64,000 nt of DNA from Capitulum mitella (GCA_030062745.1 CP099853.1:1116001-1180000), one strand, 5' to 3'; positions 11,305 through 24,400 are shown, counted from the stretch's first letter. Notes: a model not told the origin generated them from the sequence alone. Program-made: numbers and translations.

Positions 11305-11353
11305 GCATCCTTGACGTCGCAAGGTCCCTGAGGAAAGCCCTCGGGCGAAATGC
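11305..11353 (+). ncRNA. Degenerate hammerhead-ribozyme-like motif
   Basis: The order of elements fits a minimal hammerhead: GCATC, a hairpin CCTTG/CAAGG, CTGAGGA (fits CUGANGA), a short hairpin GCC/GGC, GAAA, then TGC that can pair with the opening GCA. Deviations are two extra A bases before the second hairpin and three unpaired bases after the first. A similar but more decayed block (CTGAGAA, GGCC/GGCC hairpin, GAAA) lies at about 15942-15970. Both are followed by ATTAATTTG. Hammerheads are known in Penelope-like and other retroelement remnants. Activity is doubtful. Confidence 0.3.
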
Positions 11354-11359
11354 AGAATT

Positions 11360-13275
11360 AATTAATTTGTTTTTTTTCTGATATGAGCTGAGACTATTTC
11401 TACCTTATCGAATTGCAACAGTAATGCTCGATTCAGCATTACAGTACATCTTTATTCCCATAATATTGATTACATGACAGGTGAATTAGCGGTAACAAGG
11501 CGTAGAAAGGACTGATACAAATCTTGCCACGGAATTATCCGCCCTTTTCCGATTTTTGCAGGCCTGTGCCTCGGCACATTGCATTCCATGTTGAGGGTAT
11601 TATGAAATAAACGTGGAAGAAATTTAACATCATTGTTCCCATAATGAACTTAAAGAACGGAAATTTCTAGATCTAGTTTGGGAAATCAGGACAGAGGGGT
11701 GCAAGAGGGGACAAGCAATTGCATTAAGAGATAACGGAACTGTCTTCGCCAGACAAAACAGACACGGGCATAGAAGTGAAGAAAAAAAATGTGGGTTCAG
11801 AGAGTCCAGATGATCACTCAGTAATAATTTCCAAGTCTGTCAATATCAAGTGCTGTTTGGCAACAAAACATATTCCTGGAATATTTTTTTAATATCTTGG
11901 AACTTCAATAAGAAACGCCAAATTACAATATTGGAAATCGATTGTCCCCCCGCTTTTCACTCTAGAGACTTCATCATTTTTGATGAGCCAAATTACACGA
12001 AACAGCTTCCACTGATATTTTTGGCTTTTGCACACTTCATTCGCATACGTTGGATTATCACAAGAAGCCGAGGATTTTTCTAGGTATGCTTGCACAGCTC
12101 TGAAGTGGCAGCGAAGACGGTCGATGACCGGAACTTCTGCTTCCTCCCCGCCTTTCCTATTCGGTAGCCAGGCCAACAACTTCCAAGAAGCTTTCCAAAA
12201 AGATCTCCAAGAATGCCGTAGACCATCACCCACTAGACTCTCCGAGAACTCAACGTACACGCTTTTAGTTATTCATTGTTTGGTAGCCATTTTCTCCAAG
12301 AAATCGAGAAGCGACAGCATTTGGGCGTATTAAGTAAGTCTCCCAATTTCCGACCGAGAGTGTCAGCAAGCATGAGGGTGTTAAGCCTTGCTTGGAATCA
12401 AATTTGTCGCTGAAAAACCCACTGATTGAAAATCTGGCGTACGTACTATGTAGAAGGGGACTTAACGTTACTGGACCGAATGTGTCACCAGACAAATGTG
12501 ATTCAGATCTTAGAATGGTCGCGAAACACTGAAACTGACATTCTTCAAGGTGACAAGTATACAAGACCGTTGTCAGGCCGATGCATGACTTACTCGCCAA
12601 AGGCTCGAAAATCCTTTGCACTGAAACTTTATTCATGTGTCCTCGGAGAAGTGACACGCTTAGGGCATCATGAAATGACAGACACCGTTTTTTCTTTTTT
12701 TTTACTGATGACGCGGAAAAGCAGTGCACAAAGATGCGGGGAGATAGGGCGGACAGTCTCTCCGATCTGAAGACAGGAGGGGACGTGTCTCCCACTCCCC
12801 CCACCCCGCTGGCGTCGCCCCTGCGACAAGCCACCAATCGATACCGATAACATTCCTCGATGCCTGCGGTCCACAATTCATTGGCGTCATTGCTCCGTTG
12901 TTTGAGACGTCTTTGATAACAACTAATGCGTTTGATCTACTCAGACTAACGAAATCTGCACAGTCCATCATGGCGATCCGGACTGTTTCCGTTAAGATGA
13001 GTAAGTCCAGTTTGGGCATAAAAATTTACCAATGCCTCCAGCCCAGCTGGACAAACTTCAGAAAACAGGGCGGCCCCGGGAGTGGGCAGGTCGACCTTGA
13101 ATGACCTTGAACACGATATGCGGTGGCACAGCTTTCTCCGTTACACAACTGGAAAACGACGGGGCCATGGACATTCGGCGCCCAGCAGAAAAAAGCCAAG
13201 TAAAACGTGGCGTTATCACCGTATGTATCGCATGCTTCAGTTTCCGCGATGATATTTGACAGTTGTTGGACTGTT

Positions 13276-13309
<34 letters not shown>

Positions 13310-15015
13310 TATTATATATATAGACTGTTTATATATTAGCTATTAGACTATTTATGGCATGCTTCAGTTTCCACTAGGATATTTGAGAGCTGTTAGAGAA
13401 AGACCTTTCATTTTTAAAGTTAATTAGGATTCTGCGATTTTCCCATTCTTCCACAAAAACATTTTTAGAATCATATCAAGTCAAAGGAACAGAAATGCAT
13501 TATATGCAACTTCTTGCACGGGCCGCACAAACATTCGGTTGTTGTCTTCAAACGCATTTTAGGAATTTATGCGGCCGATTTGAATTGTCACGCACTCTTC
13601 TGACGTACGAAGCGGAATTCTTGATCTGAATCGCTTCAAACGTCACATGCACTACCACACTGTAAACCCAGGTAGGTTTGTTGCTCAGGTGTTTTCTGAG
13701 CCTGGCACTATTACTAGTTATGATCCTTCATTTGAAAATACTTGACCTGATATCACAGTATCCTGATCTTCGATAGTTTCCGCTATAACTGCGTACGTGA
13801 AGGAGCCGTCACAGATGAGAGCGGTAGGCACGCAATGACTACCGATTCGCCAGGTGAAAATCCAACAGGAGGGGTGGCGAAACAGGCTGTATGTTCGATG
13901 TACGAGAACATGAAATAAGAGTACATGAAATAGCTAGCGACAATGGAAAAAAAACAGAGACCAGAGAATCCCCGATTTATGAAAGTGCCCATACGGGCCC
14001 ATGCTGCCCATCATAAGATTTTTGGATCTACTCCCCGAAAGCCATAGCCGCAAAGGTACGTGCAAAGGTCGTGCAAAATATGACTAAGGACTACTTCCTG
14101 CATCAGCAGCTGCTACCTGACATGGGTAGACTCATCCACCTGCTTTCCTTTTCCTGGGAAAAGGCCCATGGCTGTCCCCCATTTTCAAAGTTTATTGTGC
14201 TGTCGCCGATGATCCGGCGCCGACTTTCACATCACCAGAAATAGGTCCTGACTTGATTTTTATTAGCATTATTTAATATTTGTACGAGTACATATGCACT
14301 TCACTCCCGCTGTTGGTCCGACTCGAACGTGTGTGATCTCGAACTCGAACTCGGACGAACTCGAACAGCAGAAAATGAACTTTTTTTAATTTAGATGTTG
14401 GGAACGTTCAGTTCAGTATCATTTCTGTATGACATTAAACTGTTTAATTTGCTTGATATCTTAACATAACTCGTTCGCCCAGAAACACTATGGGCTTGAT
14501 GACTTCATCATTAAAGTGGGTTTTAAGTACGGTGTCGTATTTCCAATTTTTCGACCCTACCATACGGTTTCGGCGATAAAGGCAATCAGTTGCTCAGCGG
14601 TAGTGGCAACCTGGAAATATATCTGCGAATAAGTGCATTACATGGTTTCCAAGTCGGCCCCTTGGCAAACTTTGACAGAATTCCATCAGTTTGGAGCAGT
14701 GTGAGACAGTGATGACGTATTTAAGAGATATGCGACATTGGTGAACGCCTTGCGGGAATCGTCGGCTTGTTCTTCTGTGTAAAGTGAGCGTGCTTTTCGT
14801 TTCGCAGGGTCGCATCGCACGACCTGAGCGATTCTCTGGTTGCTGCACCAGTCAGTCGTAGCCATCAACGTTTGCAGCTAAAAATTCGGGGTAAACACAT
14901 GTCCAGCAAAGCTTAACAGGCTAAAATGGGCTTTTTCATTCCTAGACAGCCGTTAGACCACGTGCACCTCATTCAACTTATTCCATCTGTGAAGTGAAAA
15001 TATATAGACAAATGC
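11360..15015. other. Non-coding DNA downstream of gene A
   Basis: No supportable gene. It includes a TA microsatellite at 13275-13321, a run of clustered CGAACTCGAAC words near 14322-14370, and a possible minus-strand AATAAA at 14259-14264 that could serve gene A if the 15.0-15.3 kb exon is its last. Confidence 0.45.
13275..13321. repeat. TA microsatellite
   Basis: A run of TA dinucleotides is interrupted by single G and TT bases. Confidence 0.9.
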
Positions 15016-15020
15016 ATGAC

Positions 15021-15316
15021 TCACACCAAGCTGCAGTGTTTATCTGCTTTTGCACTATCACTGTTCAGGACACTACGATGTTCATTTTCTTTTCTGTTTT
15101 CGTTTGCGGCGACAGCATCATGCTTATCGGTTTCTCCGCGAGCACTCGCAATGACACCGTTATGTTCATTTGATTTTTCGCGACCACTCTCTATGACGTT
15201 TTTAGTTGGTATCGCCCACAAGCTCTTCTGAGCCTTACTGAAGCCGGTGGGAACGTGCTCTGACTTGCCGTGGTTGCCAGCGGCGTTCTGAAGCTTATTG
15301 AGCTGCGCGACGTTCA
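15021..15316 (-). CDS. Charged C-terminal exon with 14-residue repeats, probably gene A last exon
   Basis: A strong acceptor (gattctattttcag, with a CTGAC branch-like site upstream) precedes 15316. The frame gives about 97 residues and stops with TGA at 15021. Its last part is a 42-bp repeat encoding 14-residue units that start NEHNGV, DKHDAV, NEHRSV and DKHCSL, followed by the stop. The exon needs an upstream phase-1 donor. The M4 exon of gene A has one (AGAG|GTGAGG at 17936), so joining them gives a hydrophilic cytoplasmic tail. I infer it belongs to gene A because no other minus-strand gene is seen between. It could be an exon of an unseen gene. Confidence 0.5.
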
Positions 15317-18300
15317 CTGAAAATAGAATCAGGTCAGAAATGGGCTCCATTTGCGAGCATATTGCGCAGTAAAAAATACAAGAAATAAGTTCAATTCACT
15401 GCGAAAACATTATTCAAAAGAAAAACTTCAGCTCTCAGTTCTACCTTTTTCGCAACATCAAAAGCTTCAGTTACAAAAATCATGTTTGAAGTATCGTTAA
15501 AGCTTTAAATATACTTTGGTGCGTGATTGAACATGATTGTTGAGATAGAATTAGCCTTAAGCTCATAATATCCATCCCCGAAAAAATGCGAAAAGAAATT
15601 AGTCCTATTTTTGAGCCACAGGCCTTCCCCAGTGTTTTTTTTTCAAACAGACAACAACATAGACACTGACGAATACAGAATCAGCATGTCGGTGCAGAAT
15701 TTCAGTCTCGGAATGGATTGAAATTCGTAATGCAAGACCTATCCTGAACACCAGTATTTCATCCTGGCGCCTGTTACCTCCAGTCCCATACCAGCAGCTG
15801 TGCAGTACCCATACCAGTAGTTACCAGTAGTCGTAGTTATGGCTAAGTGGTTGGTTGTCGCGGTCGTTTTACTTTGGGTTCGTTACTTGGAGGTGTCTTA
15901 TCATTGCGTACGTCAAGGTCGTTGTTGTTATCTTAAAAAAGTATCCCTGAGAAAGGCCCGTGGCCGAAATATGCGATTAATTTGTTTCCGTGTTTTTATT
16001 TTAGGTATTACGAGCTTAAGGCTAATTCTATCTCACCTTATTATCTCTCAAACAGCAGCTGGAAGCACATGCCAATACAAACACCATGTAATAGGCAAAA
16101 TTCATTTGAACATTTTACGAATTTCACCACTGGACTCATCGTAACATTCACATACAGACTGCCAGCAAATACCTTCGTGTCGCATCATTCTAACATCCAA
16201 CCCCACCCAAGACTTTGGAACTCATGGCCGTTGGTTTTTCTTCTTATACACCGAATAACCAAACCAACTTTTTCTTGGACTGGCCTTGCCGGTATGGATC
16301 GGCGCTATATGACGCCTGGTGTTACACACGGTACAGTCGCGGTGGTAAAGCTATTAAATTCAAGCGCCCTGCGTCACACATGGGTTATAACACCGCCACA
16401 TTTGCAGCATTGCCGCCGCAGGCGACCGCTCGATGATGTATAAACGCTGCAACCGAGCAGGGCCAAAGGGGTTCCCCAGATTTTATTATGGGCGAGGCCG
16501 AATGCAGAAGGCGTCTTACTTTAATTGGCATAAAAAACCAAGCTGAGCGGTAGGTCTGACCAGGCCAGGCCCGGCCATAACGATTTCTGAGGGTTAATAA
16601 CATCCGCAATCACGGGGCATTGAATCATGATGCTTTCACTAGTAGATATCTCATTTTTTCGAATTCCATGCATTTGTATTTGCATTATATTGGTTTGCAA
16701 ACTCTTTCGTCCAATGCCTACATTTTTCGAGCGCCTTTTTCTCCCACGTCTATTTTTTCCGACGACAACGAACAATATCATGGGTACGTGCGACTTAAAC
16801 TCGCAGTTCTTCGGACGCGAAATAGTGAAATCGACCTGAGTTCGCAATGACGATTCTACCATGTCGATTATTAAGCTGTTTTCAGTGTACGTGAGCATAA
16901 CGCGTTGTCATAAAACTTCCATCTACGTAATGATGGGTTTTTAAAACATCACTTAACTTACGCATACCCCGAAAACAACTTAATCACGGAAACAAATCAG
17001 TAAACAACCTTTTGTATTGAGAAATCCATAAAGGAAAAGTAGTGATGCAAACAGCAAGGAAGTAGACCTCGCTCGTCAGGTCCCGACAAGCCTTCTGACT
17101 GGTCTTTTAATGTCAGGTTTACGGCGCTGAACGGAACGGATTTCCTGGTACTCCCGGTGTCAAATGTGTCTTGGTTTTCTGCTTCCTTTGTTATACAAGA
17201 GTAACTGGGCGGATAGGATATGCGATGCACTGTAACAGTGTCACCACAAGGAAATAGGCGACATTATGCACTCCTGACTACCGCTCATGTAAGTCCTCTA
17301 TTCGGGACGGAATTTTTGACTAGTTGAGGGAAATGTAACTTGCAGGGAAACAAGCAGTTGTCGTCTTTCGGTCCCTGACGACATGGCTGGACACCTTATG
17401 ACTGCCCCACGTTTCCCGCGAAGGAGGTATGCAGAGCCGATTAAACCTGTATCGCCGATTCCTCGCTAGCATGGAAAACAATATGAATTCCCAGCTGACT
17501 GCACGTGCATATCGGCCTTGTCTGAGTCGCACCTAATGCACGCCACGTTGGATCATGACCACATCAGCATTGCACTAAGCAAAGGGAACAAGAAGTCGTA
17601 GGTTTCACAAGAGGTTCCTCAACCACGCCCATATTATCGGTGTTACCGGGAGGAATTTTAGATCCGTTCTTTCCATGTATTGCCACATACCTGATGCAAA
17701 GATTCAGAATAATTGGTGTTGCGTGAACTGCACCAAAATTACAGCTGGTTTAACCTGTGGGTTCTGCACAGATAATCTCATCTCTCCGGGCAATCGCCTA
17801 CAGAGCATCTCATCTCTTCGGTGAGATGCTCTGTATCTGTATCTGTATCTATATCTGTATCTGTATCTGTATATGTATCCTTGCCAGCAGACCATCTCAC
17901 CTCTTCGACCTCCCGCCAGCGGACCATCTCCTCACCTCTTCGGGCCCTGACCAACACGTCGCCGGCGCGGCCTTTCCCCTTCCAGATGTTGGCGACCAGG
18001 CGCGCGCGCTCCAGCGCTAGCTTCCGCCGGAACCAGGCGATTTCCGCCAGCAGCAGTCCCACGCTGCCGAGCACGCCGGCCGCCAGCGCCACGAACGCCG
18101 AGTACACCGTGGGGATGCCGGACACCTGGTGGTCAGAAAATTACCGCGGACTTACTTTGGCTGCTCTGAACTGGGCGAGGCGGAGATGAAGAAAAGCAGG
18201 GCAGTTGGCACGGGAATTTTACAGCATGCGGGATTTTTTGCTTATATGGCCTTGCAATGACATTTTGCTCGGTTTCTTCGTTTCTGTTTTCTAGAGGATA

Positions 18301-18389
18301 CTGGAGGAAAACGATCGTTGTATATTTATATATATATACAACGATCGTTTTCCTCCAGTATCCTCTAAAAAATAGGCACGAAGAAACTA

Positions 18390-18444
<55 letters not shown>

Positions 18445-21400
18445 GTATATAACGGCCCTTCCCAATCCCGTGGAATGCTTTAAACTTAACAAAACGTCCC
18501 TTTTACTCATGTATGCTTATGCTGATATCCTAAGTTATCTGTCCGAAGGTTTTTATTCCGATTGGTGATTTTGTAAAATAGCTACACAAATACATACAGG
18601 AGTGAAAAACCAAAGCTCACTGTAGCTGAAACGGGCGCCTGCGCTAGATGGATATTGTCAGTACAGCCAAACCCTCAGCAGGAACCGTTGATTTTCAGCT
18701 CCGGTTGCAGTGCGACATTTAAGCGATTCCCTCGTTCAGTGCAGCGATCGTGCGTCTGACAAGTGCAAGGATGGAGGCTGGCAGCGCTGGTCCTTTCGTG
18801 TAATTTGGACTACGCGTAAACATTTCACCCGTCGACAGCACAAGAAACACATCTCAGACATCTCAGCGGCGTTGTCGTGTAACAAACGCATCGGACACAA
18901 CCGACAGACGGTGACCAGATTCACCAGACTGCCATTGGCAAACAAGAAAGCCTAAACCATTGGTATGTGGTTTTTGGTGTTATCTCAGCCACTGATTCGG
19001 CAGCAGCCGAAAATCAGTCGCCCTTCTGATCGCGGATTGGGCGGCCAGAGTTCTGACGTCACATTCGGGCCTCACCGGTTGGTCGGTTGATGTGCACTTG
19101 TCGTTGGGGACCGCCATCCACCTGTTCTCCAGCCTATCCAACACACCGCTCTCATCCAGGCGACTCAGGCTGCGGAAACGAAGGCAGGGTTTTCCACTGT
19201 GTTCTGCGTCTCGAAAAAAAAACAATACTAAAGGCATTCGTTGCACAGGGAATCCATAACGGCAAAGGGAAATATACCTACCAGAAAGCCTTCAAGTACA
19301 TACGCCTGTATTTACATGAAGCAAACAGCCGAATCGCTATATGGGAAATACCAAGGCAAAGGAGGAAACGTAAAAATTACTGCTGATGTCATAAGTGACG
19401 GGAAAAAAAATGCTGTTAGCTACCAGGAGAGAAACACAGATGAAACATGTGTGACTTACTGATAATCGAAGAACATAGTGTACGGTGAATGCTTTTGCAG
19501 CGCCATCGCAAACGAATAATCAAAGCCTTCTGCTCTGAAGCTGACGAAACTGCAATCTTCGTTTCCTGAAAATGTCATTTTATGCACGTGATAACAGTCA
19601 ACTACGCAACATTTTTGAGACCAAACAGTATGTTTTCGTCTTGGAAAGTAGCAGCTCTGGAAAGAGGAAGGGCGGGGGGGGGGGGGCAAAATACGTCACA
19701 GCAATCCCAAGACGGTTAAAGCTGTCCAAAACAGTGGTTTGTTAGCTTCGATATAATAGGTGAATATGGGTTTTTCCCAATTCCAGGACTGTTTGATACG
19801 ATTTTTTACTTGGTTCATACCAAAGATTCTCGCACCAGGAGGTTTAGCCGAAACAGAAACATAATTTGGAACTCCCTGACGACGTGGCTTTTTGTCAATA
19901 AATTCCTTGGTATACAGAAGTCAATAAATTCGTCAAGGCCAAACAACGCCAACGTTTCTACATCGTGACGTTACGAGAACGGAGACCCAGCGAAATAAAA
20001 ATCGGATGGCGTGACAAGAGATCTTCCAAACTAACAGTTGGGCGCAGCCGAAAATAGCATACATTAAAGTCCATTAATACGTTAAAGTGCAGTCTTATTT
20101 CCATCACATTACACTTCAACGAAATCGGGTGCGGAGCTTTGAAACCCGTAAGCAGCACAAGTATTTTAGCCACGGAAAAGGACGAATCGTTTCGGAAGAA
20201 TAATGGTAACTAATACAATGCCGCACCCTTCACCCCTACCTCAAATGCATTTCAAGCGTTTTTGTTTCATTCTCACCTGTGTACGAGGCCAGAAAGGTGA
20301 ACTTCCTGTCTGTGTACATCCTGTCCAATATGCTGGAAGTGTCCTTCATAACTGTGACGTGGTCGCGATACATGGTCTGCAGCACCGGGCTGATGGAATA
20401 CTGGTGACAGAGCGCCCCGGGTCAGATATAGCGAAGCTCCGACCATGCAAACGAAAGCAACTAATGTGCTTTGATTGAGAAAACTCAACTTCAGAATGAC
20501 CTTGTTCCTCACAGTGCCTACGATACATGTCACGTATTGCATTCCTTCCAAAAATTTTGAGTTTAAAGAATGACATTTGAAAATGCCCCGATACTGAACA
20601 TTCTGATGGCAGAGATGGTGATATTAAATCAGTGCCATTAAGCTTAGGAAAACCTACTTTGTAAGTGAAAAGTTAACAGTTGTTAGTGGCAGTAGTTTGA
20701 CATTAAACTTCAATGGCGTCACAAATCCAGGAACGTCAGTACGCCCGGCTGCTAAAAACAAAACAAGAACACAGACGTTCAAGACAAATCGCGTAACAAG
20801 AAGAGGCATCCTCACCATGAAGTCGTACAGAAACCCTGTGTTGTTGAGGATCCCCAGAAAGAAGGTCCCGTCTTTCAGGAATTCTTCAAAACTGTTGAAT
20901 GGCGGGACAGTGGTTCTCACGATCAAATGAGAGACGAGGACCGCCGAGTATGCGGAGGAAACCATCACCATGGCGACGAAGAAGACCCAGACGAAAAACC
21001 TAGTGGCGAGGCCTTGTGGAGAGCCATCTCCCCCTGTGAACAAAGTAACATATGGCTTGCGTAACCTTGCCCATTTATGTGCAGAACATTTACCAACGAC
21101 ACCATTGAGTGCAGCCATTTAACTTCATCAATGACGCATATAATGGCGTTATGTTAACGCAATAATGCAGTAACAACAAGGTGTATGAGCATGACGATAT
21201 TGTTCTAATCATTTCAATAAGCTGACTGTTTTGGCGCAATCATGTAAAACAAATGAAGTGAGCGGCCGTTCTTTGCTTTTTCAACGTACCTACTTTGGCC
21301 GTGGGCACAACGGCCCATACGTTTAATAGTGCCTCACAGGACACGACAAAACAAGGCTAAAACACTCCAGCAACACTTTCCAGCCCATTGTAGTGTAGTG

Positions 21401-24400
21401 GTAGTGTTGTGTCGGAATATCATCGCTTGCGCTATAAAGCCTAAAATCTGAGCGGTATTAACTCATGAGACCGGAAACGACGTAACAATTTCTTCACAGC
21501 GAGAAGGAGAATTTTTTTTGCTGCGACAATGTTGGAATCGGCCCCTGCTGTTGAAACCAACCACAAAACTGAGGAATTATTGCCCGCTCCGACACCCCCC
21601 CAAAAAAAAAACGCTAGTGACCATAATCAGCTAGCAGACAGGAAAACACTCCACAAAAAAGCACGGAAACGACCTTGCTGGCAGGCTGCGCCGAAGGTGT
21701 ACAGAACGCAGTCGCTCCAGCCACAGTTTCCCTCGTGGATTTTGGCCAGGCCGGACCTCCGCTCCAGCCAGTACAGGCCGGTGAGGCCACAGCAGCTCAG
21801 GATGGTGGTGGCGGTGGCCACCAGCCATAGCCAGGGCTCGAACACGGCCAGGTAAGTGCCCCATCTGGGCTCCTTGTCTGACGGCTTGTTGATGAAGACA
21901 TGACATCTGCAACATCATCACCATCAACAGAAAAATGCCTCATGGAAGAACTGGGACCATGGGTCAGGGACGACAGCCAGTACAATAACGAATACAGCAT
22001 GTCCATTTCGTTATAGCAAAACGTAATCTGTGCTTTTGGAGTGCCGCTTTCATGTCTCATTTCGTACTAATGCGTTACTGTCTGATCCTAAAATTAGGCC
22101 GCCGTCCTAGGCAAGATGTTGGTCCTGCCAGCTTAATGTAATTAACGCCCCTGTTATGGTGTTACATCGAAAGACATTTCATGAACACGACCTTGCACCT
22201 CATCCTCTCCTGTCCTCGCCCTGGCACTCTCCTGCCCTCGCCCTGGCACTCTCCTGCCCTCGCCCTGGCACTCTCCTGCCCTCGCCCTGGCACTCTCCTG
22301 CCCTCGCCCTGGCACTCTCCTGCCCTCGCCCTGGCACTCTCCTGCCCTCGCCCTGGCACTCTTCTGCCCTCGCCCTGGCACTCTCCTGCCCTCGCCCTGG
22401 CACTCTCCTGCCCTCGCCCTGGCACTCTCCTGCCCTCGCCCTGGCACTCTCCTGCCCTCGCCCTGGCACTCTCCTGCCCTCGCCCTCGCACTCTCCTGCC
22501 CTCGCCCTGGCACTCTCCTGCCCTCGCCCTCGCACTCTCCTGCCCTCGCCCTGGCACTCTCCTGCCCTCGCCCTGGCACTCTCCTGCCCTCGCCCTGGCA
22601 CTCTCCTGCCCTCGCCCTGGCACTCTCCTGCCCTCGCCCTGGCACTCTCCTGCCCTCGCCCTGGCACTCTCCTGCCCTCGCCCTGGCACTCTCCTGCCCT
22701 CGCCCTCGTACTCTCCTGGCCTCGGTGTTAAGAATTTAATCAATGCTCCCTTTGCGTTTCGCCGTTTTTCGTTGCACGTTCCACCCCATACCCTCTGGTC
22801 AAAACAAGACACCACGCCAGTGAGAACGACGGCACAGGAAGGTTCAAACAAGACGCGTCTTGTTGTGCTGCACCTCTTCCCTCCAAAACGGATGATCCAA
22901 AGCAAGGAATCATTGGGCCACCACTCCTAAGACGACCAGGATTGGACAAACCTGCTGATATTTAAGACACCACAGATCACTGCATACCGATATTTAATGA
23001 CGACAAACTCTAGTACAGTTCAGCTTTTCGATATTCAGCATGCACTATAAAAAAGGAAAAACATGATTGCAACCAGCATATTAATCGACCGCCTACCCGC
23101 TCCCCCCTCCCACATAGTTATCCACTACATCCAGAACGTACTGCACTTAACCGAAAGATGATGGTACCCCCTCCCCGTCGGACGGCAGCCTACACCGGCC
23201 GTGCCCCGTCACCCACTTGACTGAGAGCAGGCTGCGGGTGAAGTCGACAGCGGTCCGCCGCCGACGGCCCACCACCAGGCCGGATACGGCCACGTCCGCC
23301 CGGCGGCGCGCCAGCGTGCCGATCAGGCCCGTCCAGTTGCCGTGCTCGTCCGGCATGCCGAACTGGCCGTCCTCCGACGGCTGTACCGTGTGGCTGTAGA
23401 GAGGGGGAGTCCAGATCAGAGGGGGTCAGGACGGCAGCACCTGTGGCTGTAGAGAGAGGGAGTCCAGATCAGAGGGGGTCAGGACGGCAGCACCTGTGGC
23501 TGTAGAGAGAGGGAGTCCAGATCAGAGGGGGTCAGGACGGCTGTACCGTGTGGCTGTAGAGAGGGGGAGTCCAGATCAGAGGGGCTCAGGACGGCAGCAC
23601 TGTGTGGCTGTTGAGAGCGGCAGTCCAGGTCAGAGGGGAGGAGGTCAGGGCGGCAGCACTGTGTGGCTGTTGGGAACGGCAGTCCAGGTCAGAGGGGGTC
23701 AGGGCGGCAGCGCTGTGTGTCTGTTGGGAGCGGCAGTCCAGGTCAGAGGGGGTCAGGGCGGCAGCGCTGTGTGGCTGTTGGAGAGCGTCAGTCCAGGTCA
23801 GAGGGGGTCAGGACGGCAGCGCTGTGTGTCTGTTGGGAGCGGCAGTCCAGGTCAAAGGGGGTCAGGACGGCAGCGCTGTGTGGCTGTTGGGAGCGGCAGT
23901 CCAGGTCAAAGGGGAGGAGGTCAGGACGGCAGCGCTGTGTGGCTGTTGGGAGCGTCAGTCCAGGTCAGGGGGGGTCAGGACGGCAGCGCTGTGTGGCTGT
24001 TGGGAGCGGTAGTCCAGGTCAGAGGACGCGTAGGGGGGGACGTCTCGAGTGACTAAGGACGTTGGTTTAGGTGGCGTGAAGCTCGCAAGGCCTTGACAGC
24101 CGGCCGCAAATGTCGGCCAATGGACGCGTTTGGACTGGACTGTCTGACCGTTCCGCAAGAGGTTGGAGTTCAAACTGGAGACTCATATCTACCTTGGTGT
24201 TGTCATGCGACGATAATTCTTCGTGTGTCTGCAGGGAAAACTTGTCGGTAGCGGCATGTCTGCAAGCGCTGGTATCTATGTTGATAAACAAAATATGCTA
24301 ATCCGTTGGTGAAAACACCAAAACACTTTCAAAAGCATTAGAAGACACGCAAATATATCCAAGGACTAAAGCCGATGAAAAATGTATGCAATTTTCATTT

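Noticed and set aside
18133..18568. Mirror-image peptides (FLFSRGYWRKTIVV on both strands)
   Set aside because: An effect of the 116-bp palindrome, followed by TA-coded Ile-Tyr runs; not coding.
22154..22930. Several long overlapping open frames on both strands (up to about 249 codons)
   Set aside because: They are the 22-bp minisatellite read in different frames, with repeated Pro/Leu/Ala or Gly/Arg/Glu words and no domain.
22204..24035. Repeat arrays that could be taken for a CRISPR
   Set aside because: Units are contiguous tandem repeats without unique spacers, in an animal intron.
23496..24056. Plus-strand open frames through the 23.4-24.0 kb array
   Set aside because: Same minisatellite in three frames; it lies in a gene A intron.
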